From NCBI GenBank assembly GCA_009780485.1, contig WQZZ01000005.1, positions 1-41,744 on the forward strand: DNA of 41,744 bases. Direction: 5' to 3'. The stretch comes from Defluviitaleaceae bacterium. GTDB lineage: Bacteria; Bacillota; Clostridia; Lachnospirales; WRAX01. Of this stretch, positions 8,873 to 17,536 are shown piece by piece. Both the position numbers and the translations under genes were made by a program. Within the stretch, counting starts at the first letter, position 1, and each line of letters begins with the position of its first letter. The notes under the pieces were generated by a model. It did not search any database, was not told the DNA's origin, and saw only the letters and a list, made by a program, of their open reading frames with translations.

Positions 8873-8878
8873 ATATAT

Positions 8879-9244
8879 GTCCCTGTGGGCGTGTTGAGAG
8901 CGTCGGGAACACTGGATTTTATTGCTAACTTCATATCTCCCGTTACAAGGAGACTTGGCTTTCCTGAAGAAGCCCTGCCACTAACATTAATGCGTTTGGT
9001 ATCTTCGTCTGCCGCAACGGGTTTGCAATTGGACGTGTACGCTCAGCATGGACCAGACAGCTTTATAGGTCGTTTTGTGTCGGTGATGATGTCCTCTACA
9101 GAAACCGTATTCTATACATTTAGCGTGTATTTTTTACATATAGGTGTCACCAAAACCCGATACACTCTCTTTGGTGCGCTTTTCGCCAATGTAGTTAGCA
9201 TCGTGGCTTCACTTATAATTACTATTTTGGTTTTTGGTAGATAA
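8879..9244 (+). pseudogene. spmB: Spore maturation protein B, 5'-truncated
   Basis: VPVGVLRASGTLDFIANFISPVTRRLGFPEEALPLTLMR...HGPDSFIGRFVSVMMSSTETVFYTFSVYFLHIGVTKTRYTLFGAL matches the SpmB C-terminal two thirds; in-frame stop at 8837 and no N-terminal TM segment. Confidence 0.72.
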
Positions 9245-9247
9245 TGG

Positions 9248-9814
9248 CTACCTAGGTTTTTTAGACCTCCAATTCCTATTAACCTTCTTTTTACTCACCA
9301 TCATAATGGATAACAAAACCAAAAGTATGACTGTGATTTTTGGGTAAATTGGGGTGTGGAAGCGGTCAATCCAAATGGGTTGCAACAGCGTGTAGACCGT
9401 CAACGCCCCGCCTGCAACAGGTATGGGTAATCCGAGAAAATGATTGGTAAAGTCTGCTGTGTTAAAACGTGCCAAACGATAAGCTCCCGCAACCATAAAA
9501 ACCATGGAAGCAAGCCAAATTAGACCCGAAGACAGGTGTTGTGCGTAAATATGATTTATTAGAACTACGGGTGCGACCCCGAAAGTTATAATGTCCGCAA
9601 AAGAGTCCAATTGCTTGCCCATATCACTTGTGACTTTAAGTTTGCGAGCTAAATTGCCGTCAAAAAAGTCAATTACAGCACCCAGCAAGATTAGGATGGC
9701 AGCTCTGCGAGGATTGTTTTCGTGTATCAGAAGGGAAATCGACCACATTCCAAGGGCTAAGTTAGTCATGGTCATTAAGTTTGGAATGTGCTTAATAAAT
9801 TTTCCCATTGCCAC
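9248..9814 (-). CDS. pssA: CDP-diacylglycerol-serine O-phosphatidyltransferase
   Basis: IPNLMTMTNLALG and DFFDGNLARKLKVTSDMGKQLDSFADIITFGVAP (CDP-alcohol phosphatidyltransferase motif DG..AR...G...D..D). Confidence 0.92.
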   Translation of the reverse strand: MAMGKFIKHIPNLMTMTNLALGMWSISLLIHENNPRRAAILILLGAVIDFFDGNLARKLKVTSDMGKQLDSFADIITFGVAPVVLINHIYAQHLSSGLIWLASMVFMVAGAYRLARFNTADFTNHFLGLPIPVAGGALTVYTLLQPIWIDRFHTPIYPKITVILLVLLSIMMVSKKKVNRNWRSKKPR

Positions 9815-10748
9815 TGCCCCTTTTAATGAATTTGTAAACCCCTATGAAAGCCAGCCCAAGTAGCATAACAAACCAAAATGTTACAAAGCGAAAGAAAATT
9901 GTTATAACAGCCGCATTACTGACAGCAAAACCTGTAGCAACCAAAAATCCTGACATTGTTGCTTCAAAGCCTCCAAGCCCACCTGGAAAAATGGGCAACA
10001 TCGCCACCATGTAGGCAGTAAAAGTGATAACGGCAATTTGGACAAGGTTTGCTTCTGGATAAAATTGCAACACAATCAAATACATTCTGACAGGGTAAAA
10101 AACCCATATGAAAAGCGATAGCAAGGCAAGCAAAATGCAAGCCTTCTTATTTTTGCGTATACTTTTAATTTGGGTCAGTAAATCAAGAGAAAAGTTTCTA
10201 ATTTTAACAGCCCATTTACGGCGAGGTGTTGTCCTGCCATCCATCCATTTTTTAATTTTGTCAGGTATGGCAAAGATGGTTATGAAAGCCAGAAAAAGCA
10301 AGACCACCGCTCCATAGGCGAAAACTCCCATAAAATCACTGGCAACAAAAAGCAAAACAAAAAACAGTGTACCCACACTGAACATTTTTTGGAGGACAAC
10401 CATCGCAGCCGCCTTCTCGCCAGAGCAATTTGCAAAACGACTAATAAGCACACCCCTGGTTATTTCACCGCCAAATTTAACACCAGGGGTAATACTATCC
10501 ATCAAAGCCCCTTGGGAATTTATATAGAACATATCCCGAAATGAGATTTTTTCACCAACAAGGCGGGTTATTTCAAACCACTGCAGATTTACCAAAAGCT
10601 GAACGGCAACTTGCAAAACAAGCATAGCTAAAACCAACCATAAAGGGATTTGACGCAGACTGTACCACAAAGCCACACCGTCTAATTGTAACAGGGCAAC
10701 CAATAGCAAGACCGCAATAATAATCATCCAAACTCGTTTTTTATTCAT
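9792..10748 (-). CDS. UPF0104/YbhN-type (lysylphosphatidylglycerol synthase TM region-like) membrane protein
   Basis: Multi-TM protein with ...MDSITPGVKFGGEITRGVL... and IFPGGLGGFEATMSGFLVATGF motifs. Confidence 0.85.
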   Translation of the reverse strand: MNKKRVWMIIIAVLLLVALLQLDGVALWYSLRQIPLWLVLAMLVLQVAVQLLVNLQWFEITRLVGEKISFRDMFYINSQGALMDSITPGVKFGGEITRGVLISRFANCSGEKAAAMVVLQKMFSVGTLFFVLLFVASDFMGVFAYGAVVLLFLAFITIFAIPDKIKKWMDGRTTPRRKWAVKIRNFSLDLLTQIKSIRKNKKACILLALLSLFIWVFYPVRMYLIVLQFYPEANLVQIAVITFTAYMVAMLPIFPGGLGGFEATMSGFLVATGFAVSNAAVITIFFRFVTFWFVMLLGLAFIGVYKFIKRGSGNGKIY

Positions 10749-10782
10749 GCGGTCTCCTTCTTGTTTATGTTCGCTGGCTTAG

Positions 10783-11352
10783 TTATTCATTAGATTGCTT
10801 AATATACAAGGCGGTGTTGCCTACATTGCGTGATTTGTGGGTAACATATGGTCTGCAAGTCAACGCATTATCGCACATTTGACAATACAAACCCCCCAGA
10901 TGTTTTTTTGGACGACGTACAAGCAATCTTGTACCCACCTTCACTTGTTTTTGTAGGTTTTCAAATACCCGTTCTATAGGTGTCACCTGCAAAGCCAAAT
11001 GAACTACGGTAAAATCATTGAAGCAAATATTGCTACAACCACATTGGTGCAAAACTTTCACGTGACTTTCAACCCCGACACGACGAATAAGGCATTTGGC
11101 TTGCGGGATGCAACTTTCATTATTATCAATCACCGTCACCCTAGCCCCAGTTGTCTGATGAAACAAAATGGCAGAAAAAGGACAAATACCACCACCAATA
11201 CATAGGATATGGTCATCTGCTGTGATATTAGCTAACACCGCTTCCTTTTCTATAATGTTCTTGTAATAGTTGCTTGAAAGTTTGTATACAAAGCCAGCCT
11301 TTGTGGCTTGTTCTTCTATTTTATAGGTTAGGTTCGTAATATGTTTTGGCAT
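10783..11352 (-). CDS. Cys-rich class I SAM-dependent enzyme, nicotianamine-synthase-like
   Basis: HILCIGGGICPFSAILFHQTTGARVTVIDNNESCIPQAKCLIRRVGV Rossmann SAM-binding core; Cys motifs CGCSNIC and CQMCDNALTC; 10 nt after feoB. Confidence 0.6.
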   Translation of the reverse strand: MPKHITNLTYKIEEQATKAGFVYKLSSNYYKNIIEKEAVLANITADDHILCIGGGICPFSAILFHQTTGARVTVIDNNESCIPQAKCLIRRVGVESHVKVLHQCGCSNICFNDFTVVHLALQVTPIERVFENLQKQVKVGTRLLVRRPKKHLGGLYCQMCDNALTCRPYVTHKSRNVGNTALYIKQSNE

Positions 11353-11362
11353 ACCCTACCCC

Positions 11363-13285
11363 CTATAGAAATAATTGCCCAATTTGGTTGATGATACCAC
11401 CAACTAAAATCGCCGTTACAATCGTACCCACAAAAATAGCAATGGCAAAACGTATCTTAAATTCTTTAGCTAAAATACCAAACACCGACAGACACGGCAG
11501 ATACAACAACGAAACCGCACCAGCCACAAAAGCTTGCAGATATGTTAGGTTTAGTAGAATTAGCGGGGCAACCGACATTTCACGACGCACAATACCAAGG
11601 ATTAGCGACACCACAGCTTCTTCTGGCAGGCCCAGCCAACCACTTACAACCGCCTGCACTTGGGGATTACTGGCAACAATATTAAGTATACCCGTACCCG
11701 CAAGCAAAGCGGCGATAAAAACCGCAATAAGCATTGGTACTTCTGCGTCTTTCAAAAAGTGCTTCATGCGTATTGCCAACTTACGGAAATAGGTTTTTGC
11801 GTTGGGTAACAGAAGGTTGGGAATTTCTAGGATTAAAGGGTCAGTTTTACCTTTAATCACCTTGCCAGCCACAAAAGCCACCAAAACAAACATTAGCAGC
11901 GCAAACAAAACCATGACAATTGGCATCCACCACGAAAATTCTCCCATCAGTGCCGCCAAAGCACCAATTTGGGATATGCAAGGAACGGCAAAGCATACAA
12001 TTACCGCAATCATTCTCCGTTCTTTTTTGGTTGTGGCGGCACGGCTTCCTAAAATAGCAGGAATGGCACAACCCAAAGCCAAAAACATATGAATTAAGCT
12101 ACCACCCTGCACCCCAAGCTTTCGCATAATATTATCAAATAACACGCTGACACGAGGCAGGTATCCAGAATCTTCTAAAAAGGTAATCGCAAGATAAAAC
12201 GCAAACACATAAGGTAAAATTAAAGCTATTATCCATTGGAAGCTAATTATAAAAATACCGTACTCTCCAATTAAAACATTCAAAAATACACTTGGCATAT
12301 TGTTGGCAATTGCCGAGTAAACGTCATAACCAACCGAATGGAAAGAGCCGTCAACAAACACACGAAAGCCAGTTTGGAAACCACCATCGTAAAATAAATA
12401 ACGATATGTAAAAACACTGTCGTATCCAGCGAAAAATCCAAAAATACCCTCAAACACATTGCGGAAGAATGGGACTATCAGCCCATCCACCAACATTATT
12501 AATGGCATACGCAACAAGCGACCACCAAAAACCACAACACCAACAAGCAAAACCATTACAAGACTTGCAATCGGCAACCCTGGAAAGGGTTTTACCATTT
12601 TGTCGCCAAGCTTGTCCAAAAAGCTGGACCGCCTGCCTCTTGTGTTTTCACATCCATCTCCATTAAAATTACAAGAACGGTTACAAATGTCCCTTGCCGC
12701 AGCCCACGGGCAACCTTCGCACTTTCTACAAGCAACAAATTTCTCCATCTCCGCCTGCATCAATAGGGCTTCTAGGTGGAATATCAACTTATCAAAACCT
12801 TGTCTTTTCACCGCAATGGTTTCAACAACAGGCGCGCCCAATTCTTCTTCCAGCTTTTTAACATCAATATCAACACCGTGGCGCTTGGCAACATCCATCA
12901 TATTTAGGGCATAAACCGTCGGAATGTCGTGGCGTGTCAGCTCCATTGCAAGACGCAAATTGCGTTCTAAATTGCTGGCATCAAGCACACAAATTACAGC
13001 CAAAGCCCCACTTTCCACAAAACGAGCAGCAACCGCCTCCGCTTCGCTGGTAGGGGTGAGAGAGTAGACACCAGGCACATCAATCAGCGTATATTCGTTG
13101 AAACCAACCTCAAAACGCCCCTCAGTAAAGTTTACTGTCGTACCTGAAAAATTGGAGCTTATAACGTTAATCCCAGTAAGTTCGGAAAAGAACACACTTT
13201 TACCCACATTGGGATTACCCATCAACAAAATTTTATTTGGTTTATTCAATGCTTTGTCATCCACCTGCACATTATGGCAACTCAT
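11363..13285 (-). CDS. feoB: Ferrous iron transport protein B
   Basis: GNPNVGKSVFFSELTG (G1), DVPGVYSL (G3), NMMD (G4), FeoB membrane domain including SGYLPRVSVLFDNIMRKLGVQGGSLIHMFLALGCAIPAILGSR. Confidence 0.97.
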   Translation of the reverse strand: MSCHNVQVDDKALNKPNKILLMGNPNVGKSVFFSELTGINVISSNFSGTTVNFTEGRFEVGFNEYTLIDVPGVYSLTPTSEAEAVAARFVESGALAVICVLDASNLERNLRLAMELTRHDIPTVYALNMMDVAKRHGVDIDVKKLEEELGAPVVETIAVKRQGFDKLIFHLEALLMQAEMEKFVACRKCEGCPWAAARDICNRSCNFNGDGCENTRGRRSSFLDKLGDKMVKPFPGLPIASLVMVLLVGVVVFGGRLLRMPLIMLVDGLIVPFFRNVFEGIFGFFAGYDSVFTYRYLFYDGGFQTGFRVFVDGSFHSVGYDVYSAIANNMPSVFLNVLIGEYGIFIISFQWIIALILPYVFAFYLAITFLEDSGYLPRVSVLFDNIMRKLGVQGGSLIHMFLALGCAIPAILGSRAATTKKERRMIAVIVCFAVPCISQIGALAALMGEFSWWMPIVMVLFALLMFVLVAFVAGKVIKGKTDPLILEIPNLLLPNAKTYFRKLAIRMKHFLKDAEVPMLIAVFIAALLAGTGILNIVASNPQVQAVVSGWLGLPEEAVVSLILGIVRREMSVAPLILLNLTYLQAFVAGAVSLLYLPCLSVFGILAKEFKIRFAIAIFVGTIVTAILVGGIINQIGQLFL

Positions 13286-13509
13286 CTAGTCGAAACCTCC
13301 TTGACGGATATTTGGGTAGCTATGTCCTTGCCCAATGCCACAGAAAAAGCGTTTTCTACCCGCAAAAGCACTGGTCCACCAAAAGCATATCGGCTTTCAA
13401 TTGAAATCCTAGCACCAACCCGCAAGCCGATATTCTCTAAAAGTCCAACCCCAGGCACGGAAGCAACTTGAAAAACCCTGCCCTTCTCTGCATCATATAA
13501 ATTTATCAT
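13282..13509 (-). CDS. feoA: Ferrous iron transport protein A (SH3-like)
   Basis: 75 aa; VPGVGLLENIGLRVGARISIESRYAFGGPVLLRVENAFSVALGKDIATQISV; overlaps feoB start. Confidence 0.92.
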   Translation of the reverse strand: MINLYDAEKGRVFQVASVPGVGLLENIGLRVGARISIESRYAFGGPVLLRVENAFSVALGKDIATQISVKEVSTR

Positions 13510-13554
13510 CAGTACACCTCTCTAGTATTCCTAGTGACTTACTATGTTTTTAAT

Positions 13555-13582
13555 ATTATCATAATCTCATCCCGCCTGTCAA
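13555..13582 (-). promoter_or_regulatory. Sigma-A-type promoter for the feo operon
   Basis: Minus strand TTGACA-16 nt-GATAAT upstream of feoA. Confidence 0.6.
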
Positions 13583-13645
13583 CACCTTTATTTAGAAATT
13601 ACATAGCAAGTATAAAAAAATCGCATATAATGGACAAAATAGTTC

Positions 13646-13672
13646 TTGACAAATTTAAGGGTTTAGTATAAT
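13646..13672 (+). promoter_or_regulatory. Sigma-A-type promoter of the arsR-family/metal ATPase operon
   Basis: TTGACA-15 nt-TATAAT (or 17 nt to TAATAT). Confidence 0.6.
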
Positions 13673-13689
13673 ATAAGAACATATAAACA

Positions 13690-13707
13690 TATGAATAATT
13701 ATTCATA
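13690..13707. promoter_or_regulatory. ArsR/SmtB-family operator palindrome
   Basis: TATGAATAATTATTCATA, perfect 18-bp palindrome between promoter and regulator start. Confidence 0.82.
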
Positions 13708-13725
13708 CAAAAAATGGAGGTTAGG

Positions 13726-14124
13726 ATGAGCAACGAAAGAAGGTTATGTTGTGCAGATTGCGTAAACCCTGAGAGGGTAGAGCAGATAAGAAAAAACATG
13801 GTTAGGGAAGAAACCCTTTACGACATTGCAGATTTCTTTAAGATTTTGGGAGATTCTACACGATTAAAAATATTATTTGCTCTGCTAGGAAGCGAAGTTT
13901 GCGTGGGCGACTTATCCACGGCACTCGGCATAAGCCAGTCCTCCGTTTCCCATCAATTACGTATTTTAAGGCAAAATAATGTGGTAAAGTTTCGAAAACA
14001 GGGCAAGGCTGTGTTTTATTCTTTAGATGACACACACGTGGAAACCCTGCTAAGTGAAGGTCTGGAGCATTTGCTTCAAAAGAATATATATGAGGAGGTT
14101 CCAAAATGTCCCAATCTAGTATAA
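13726..14124 (+). CDS. ArsR/SmtB-family metal-responsive repressor
   Basis: LGDSTRLKILFALLGSEVCVGDLSTALGISQSSVSHQLRILRQNNVVKFRKQGKAVFYSLDDTHVETLL; GGAGG 6 nt before the ATG at 13726. Confidence 0.92.
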   Translation: MSNERRLCCADCVNPERVEQIRKNMVREETLYDIADFFKILGDSTRLKILFALLGSEVCVGDLSTALGISQSSVSHQLRILRQNNVVKFRKQGKAVFYSLDDTHVETLLSEGLEHLLQKNIYEEVPKCPNLV

Positions 14125-16064
14125 CCGCAAGCAATGTAACACCACCACAAAGAGCCTTCGGTGGACTTAATACAGGCTTAAAAATACGATTGGCACGCTA
14201 CACTGTTGGAGGTATAATCTACATCGTAGCTCTGCTGGCGGGATGGAGTGGAAATTTATTTAACTTGTCCTTTAACAACCCTTTTGCTGGGCTATACGGA
14301 CAACCTGCCACCTGGATGTTCATTGCATCTTATGCCATTTTCGGCTTCGACGTTTTGTTTAATGCAGTCAAAAACATACTTAAAAAGCAGGTTTTTAACG
14401 AATTTTTTCTAATGTCAATCGCAACCATTGCGGCAATTTACATAGGAATGTATTACGAAGCTGTACTTGTTATGATATTTTTCCAAGTGGGTGAGTTTTT
14501 CCAAGATATGGCTGTAAATCGCTCTCGTAAGTCTATTAAGGACTTGATGGACATTAAGGCAGAATACGCTAACCTTATTATGGGTGACACAGTGGAAAAG
14601 GTTGACCCCCAAGACGTAAAAGTCGGTAGTATCATTTTAGTTAAACCTGGTGAGAAGGTGCCTTTGGATGGTATTGTTTTGGAGGGTTCAAGCCAAGTGG
14701 ATTCTTCGTCCCTTAGTGGCGAGTCTGTACCAAGGTCGGTTCATGTTGGGGATACTGTTTTAAGTGGAGTAGTAAACCTTACTTCTCTGTTGAGGATTGA
14801 AGTGTCAAAGGACTACGAAAACTCAACCGCCGCCAGAATTATGGACATGGTGGAAAATGCCGCCAGCAAAAAATCGCAAACAGAGCGTTTTATAACAAAA
14901 TTTGCTAAAATTTATACACCAATCGTTACCATTTCAGCGTTATTGTTAATGTTTATACCTATCCTATTTTTCCCTAACGCAGAACCCAGTGAATGGATTT
15001 TCCGTGGCATCATTTTCCTAATGGTTTCTTGTCCGTGTGCCTTGCATCTTTCAGTGCCTTTAAGTTTTTTCAGCGGTGTTGGCTCGTCATCTGCCAAGGG
15101 CGTTTTGGTTAAGGGTAGCACCTATTTAGAAGTGCTTGCAAATGTGGATGCAGTGGTTTTTGACAAAACTGGCACAATTACAAAAGGTGTGTTTAATGTA
15201 ACAGAAATTGTACCATCGGCAGGTGTCAGTCACGAAGATTTGCTAGAAACTGCCGCTGGCATAGAATCTTTTTCCAACCACCCCATTGCCAAGTCTATTG
15301 TAGCCGAATACAAAAAAAGCAACGACACACCATCAAGCTTTGAAGTTGAAGACTTTGAGGAAATTCACGGAAAAGGACTTAAAGCCAAGGTAAATGGGGT
15401 TACGGTTTTAGCAGGCAACGGCAAGTTGATGGAAGCCAATAACATAAATCACACAGAAGACAAAAATGGTGCTGGCTCCGTGGTTTATGTGGCACGTGAT
15501 GGTACATTTTTGGGTCATATCATAATTTCGGACATCATCAAAGAAGATGCCACTGAAGCCTTGCAAGCCCTTAAAACCGCAGGCATAAAAAAGACGGTTA
15601 TGCTAAGTGGCGACCGCATCCCTGCCGCTCTTGCTGTTGCCACAGCCGTTGGTATTGACGAGGTTCATGCAGAACTTATGCCTGACGAGAAGGTGGATAT
15701 GGTTGAAAAACTGTACAACGCACACCCCGATTGGAAAATCGCCTTTGTTGGCGATGGCATTAACGATGCACCCGTACTCAGTCGTGTGGATGTTGGTATC
15801 GCAATGGGTGGTATTGGCTCAGATGCGGCGGTAGAGGCAGCCGACGTGGTAATTATGACCGACGAAATCTCTAAACTTGCCCCTGCAATCGCCATCGCCC
15901 GAAACACCATGGCAATTGTAAAACAAAACATAGGTTTTGTTATGGTAGTTAAATTTGTGGTTTTAGGGCTTGCCATTTTTGGTCACGCAAACATCTTTTG
16001 GGCTGTCGTGGCAGATTCTGGGGTAACATTCGTTGCAGCACTTAATTCTATACGCAAAAAATAA
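14106..16064 (+). CDS. Heavy-metal translocating P1B-type ATPase (Zn/Cd/Co-type)
   Basis: SCPCALHLSVPLSFF, VFDKTGTITKG, SNHPIAKSI, AFVGDGINDAPVLSRVDVGIAMG; no N-terminal HMA CxxC domain. Confidence 0.95.
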   Translation: MSQSSITASNVTPPQRAFGGLNTGLKIRLARYTVGGIIYIVALLAGWSGNLFNLSFNNPFAGLYGQPATWMFIASYAIFGFDVLFNAVKNILKKQVFNEFFLMSIATIAAIYIGMYYEAVLVMIFFQVGEFFQDMAVNRSRKSIKDLMDIKAEYANLIMGDTVEKVDPQDVKVGSIILVKPGEKVPLDGIVLEGSSQVDSSSLSGESVPRSVHVGDTVLSGVVNLTSLLRIEVSKDYENSTAARIMDMVENAASKKSQTERFITKFAKIYTPIVTISALLLMFIPILFFPNAEPSEWIFRGIIFLMVSCPCALHLSVPLSFFSGVGSSSAKGVLVKGSTYLEVLANVDAVVFDKTGTITKGVFNVTEIVPSAGVSHEDLLETAAGIESFSNHPIAKSIVAEYKKSNDTPSSFEVEDFEEIHGKGLKAKVNGVTVLAGNGKLMEANNINHTEDKNGAGSVVYVARDGTFLGHIIISDIIKEDATEALQALKTAGIKKTVMLSGDRIPAALAVATAVGIDEVHAELMPDEKVDMVEKLYNAHPDWKIAFVGDGINDAPVLSRVDVGIAMGGIGSDAAVEAADVVIMTDEISKLAPAIAIARNTMAIVKQNIGFVMVVKFVVLGLAIFGHANIFWAVVADSGVTFVAALNSIRKK

Positions 16065-16069
16065 GGAAG

Positions 16070-16106
16070 CAAAAACCCCTCCACAACTCTTTGGAGGGGT
16101 TTTTAG
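16070..16106 (+). terminator. Convergent, probably bidirectional terminator (metal ATPase / purA)
   Basis: aaaaacccctccacaactctttggaggggttttt. Confidence 0.9.
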
Positions 16107-16110
16107 TTTT

Positions 16111-17400
16111 CTAAAATTCAACTAATTCTTCACGTTTAGGACCATTGGACAACCAAGTAATCGGCACACCAATCTGCTTCTCAATAAATTTCACATAAGA
16201 TTTGGCGTTTTCTGGCAGGTCGGCGAATTTACGAATACCTCTAATATCTTGCTTAAAGCCTGGTAAAATTTCGTATACAGGCTTGGCAAAGTCTAGTAGG
16301 GACGGAGCTGGGAAATCAGTTGTTTGCTTGCCGTTTATCTCATAAGCCACGCAAACAGGTATTTCGTCCAAATAAGATAAAGTATCAATATTTGTCATGG
16401 CAACCTCGGTTGCCCCTTGACATTGCACCCCGTATCTGGTTGCAACGGCGTCAAAATAACCTACACGGCGGGGACGACCCGTCAACGCACCAAACTCGCC
16501 AGCGTGACCGCCACGCAAACGAAGCTCGTTAGCTTCGTCACCAAAAAGCTCCACCACAAAAGGTCCAGCACCAACGCAGGACGAATATGCCTTGGTTACA
16601 GCTAAAATATTGGTTATCGCATACGGTGGAATACCCGCACCAACAGATGCAAAGCCCGCCAAAGTGTGGCTGGAGGTTACATAGGGATAAATACCCATGC
16701 CCACATCACGCAACGCCCCCAACTGCCCTTCCAACAAAATGTTTTTGCCTTGTTCACGGGCATCACGCAAAAACGCTGTTGCATCGCCCATATGCTTTTC
16801 AACAAAGGGGCGGAATTTTACAATGCGTTCATAAATATCCATATATTTCACAGGCTCGGCTTTATACACGCCGACCAACGTTAAATTGACTTTCTCATAA
16901 AGATGCTCTAAACGGGTTTTGAAATGGGCATCGTCAAAAATCTCATTAAGTTGAATAGCTTCTTTGAAGTATTTTTCGGCATAAAAAGGAGCGATACCCG
17001 ATTTTGTAGAGCCAAATTGACGGTCGCCTCTACGTTCTTCTTCCAGTTCATCCAGCAAAATATGATGAGGAAGAAGCAAAGGAACACGCTGGTCCAACAT
17101 CAATTGGAATTTAAGGTCTGGCACAATTTCCAACACCTTGGCAATTTCTTTTTCTAGATATTCCAGGTTTAACGCACAACCATTGCCAATGATATTTACC
17201 ACATTTTCATAAAACATACCAGACGGCATTTGATGCAGTGCAAATTTTCCATATTCGTTTAGAATGGTGTGACCCGCATTACCGCCACCTTGGAAACGCA
17301 CAACAACATCTGCCTGACCCGCCTTAATATCGGTTATCTTACCCTTGCCTTCGTCGCCCCAGTTTGCACCAACGATTGCCGTTATCTTACTTTTACTCAT
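16111..17400 (-). CDS. purA: Adenylosuccinate synthetase
   Basis: VGANWGDEGKGKITD, GGGNAGHTI, STKSGIAPFYAEK, GRPRRVGYFDAVATRYGVQ. Confidence 0.97.
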   Translation of the reverse strand: MSKSKITAIVGANWGDEGKGKITDIKAGQADVVVRFQGGGNAGHTILNEYGKFALHQMPSGMFYENVVNIIGNGCALNLEYLEKEIAKVLEIVPDLKFQLMLDQRVPLLLPHHILLDELEEERRGDRQFGSTKSGIAPFYAEKYFKEAIQLNEIFDDAHFKTRLEHLYEKVNLTLVGVYKAEPVKYMDIYERIVKFRPFVEKHMGDATAFLRDAREQGKNILLEGQLGALRDVGMGIYPYVTSSHTLAGFASVGAGIPPYAITNILAVTKAYSSCVGAGPFVVELFGDEANELRLRGGHAGEFGALTGRPRRVGYFDAVATRYGVQCQGATEVAMTNIDTLSYLDEIPVCVAYEINGKQTTDFPAPSLLDFAKPVYEILPGFKQDIRGIRKFADLPENAKSYVKFIEKQIGVPITWLSNGPKREELVEF

Positions 17401-17536
17401 ATCGTCAACCCCTTAGAGTTTTTCAAAATTATATTCCAAAAATTCATTGTACCACAGCATTTTCCAATTTGCAAATTATTTATTTTGTTGCTGATGTTGT
17501 GGGTATTAAATCGCCACACACAATGCAGTCCCCTAA

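Noticed and set aside
12459-12914. 151-aa plus-strand ORF (and other plus-strand ORFs at 11346-12092)
   Set aside because: Antisense to feoB; arises from codon bias of the real gene
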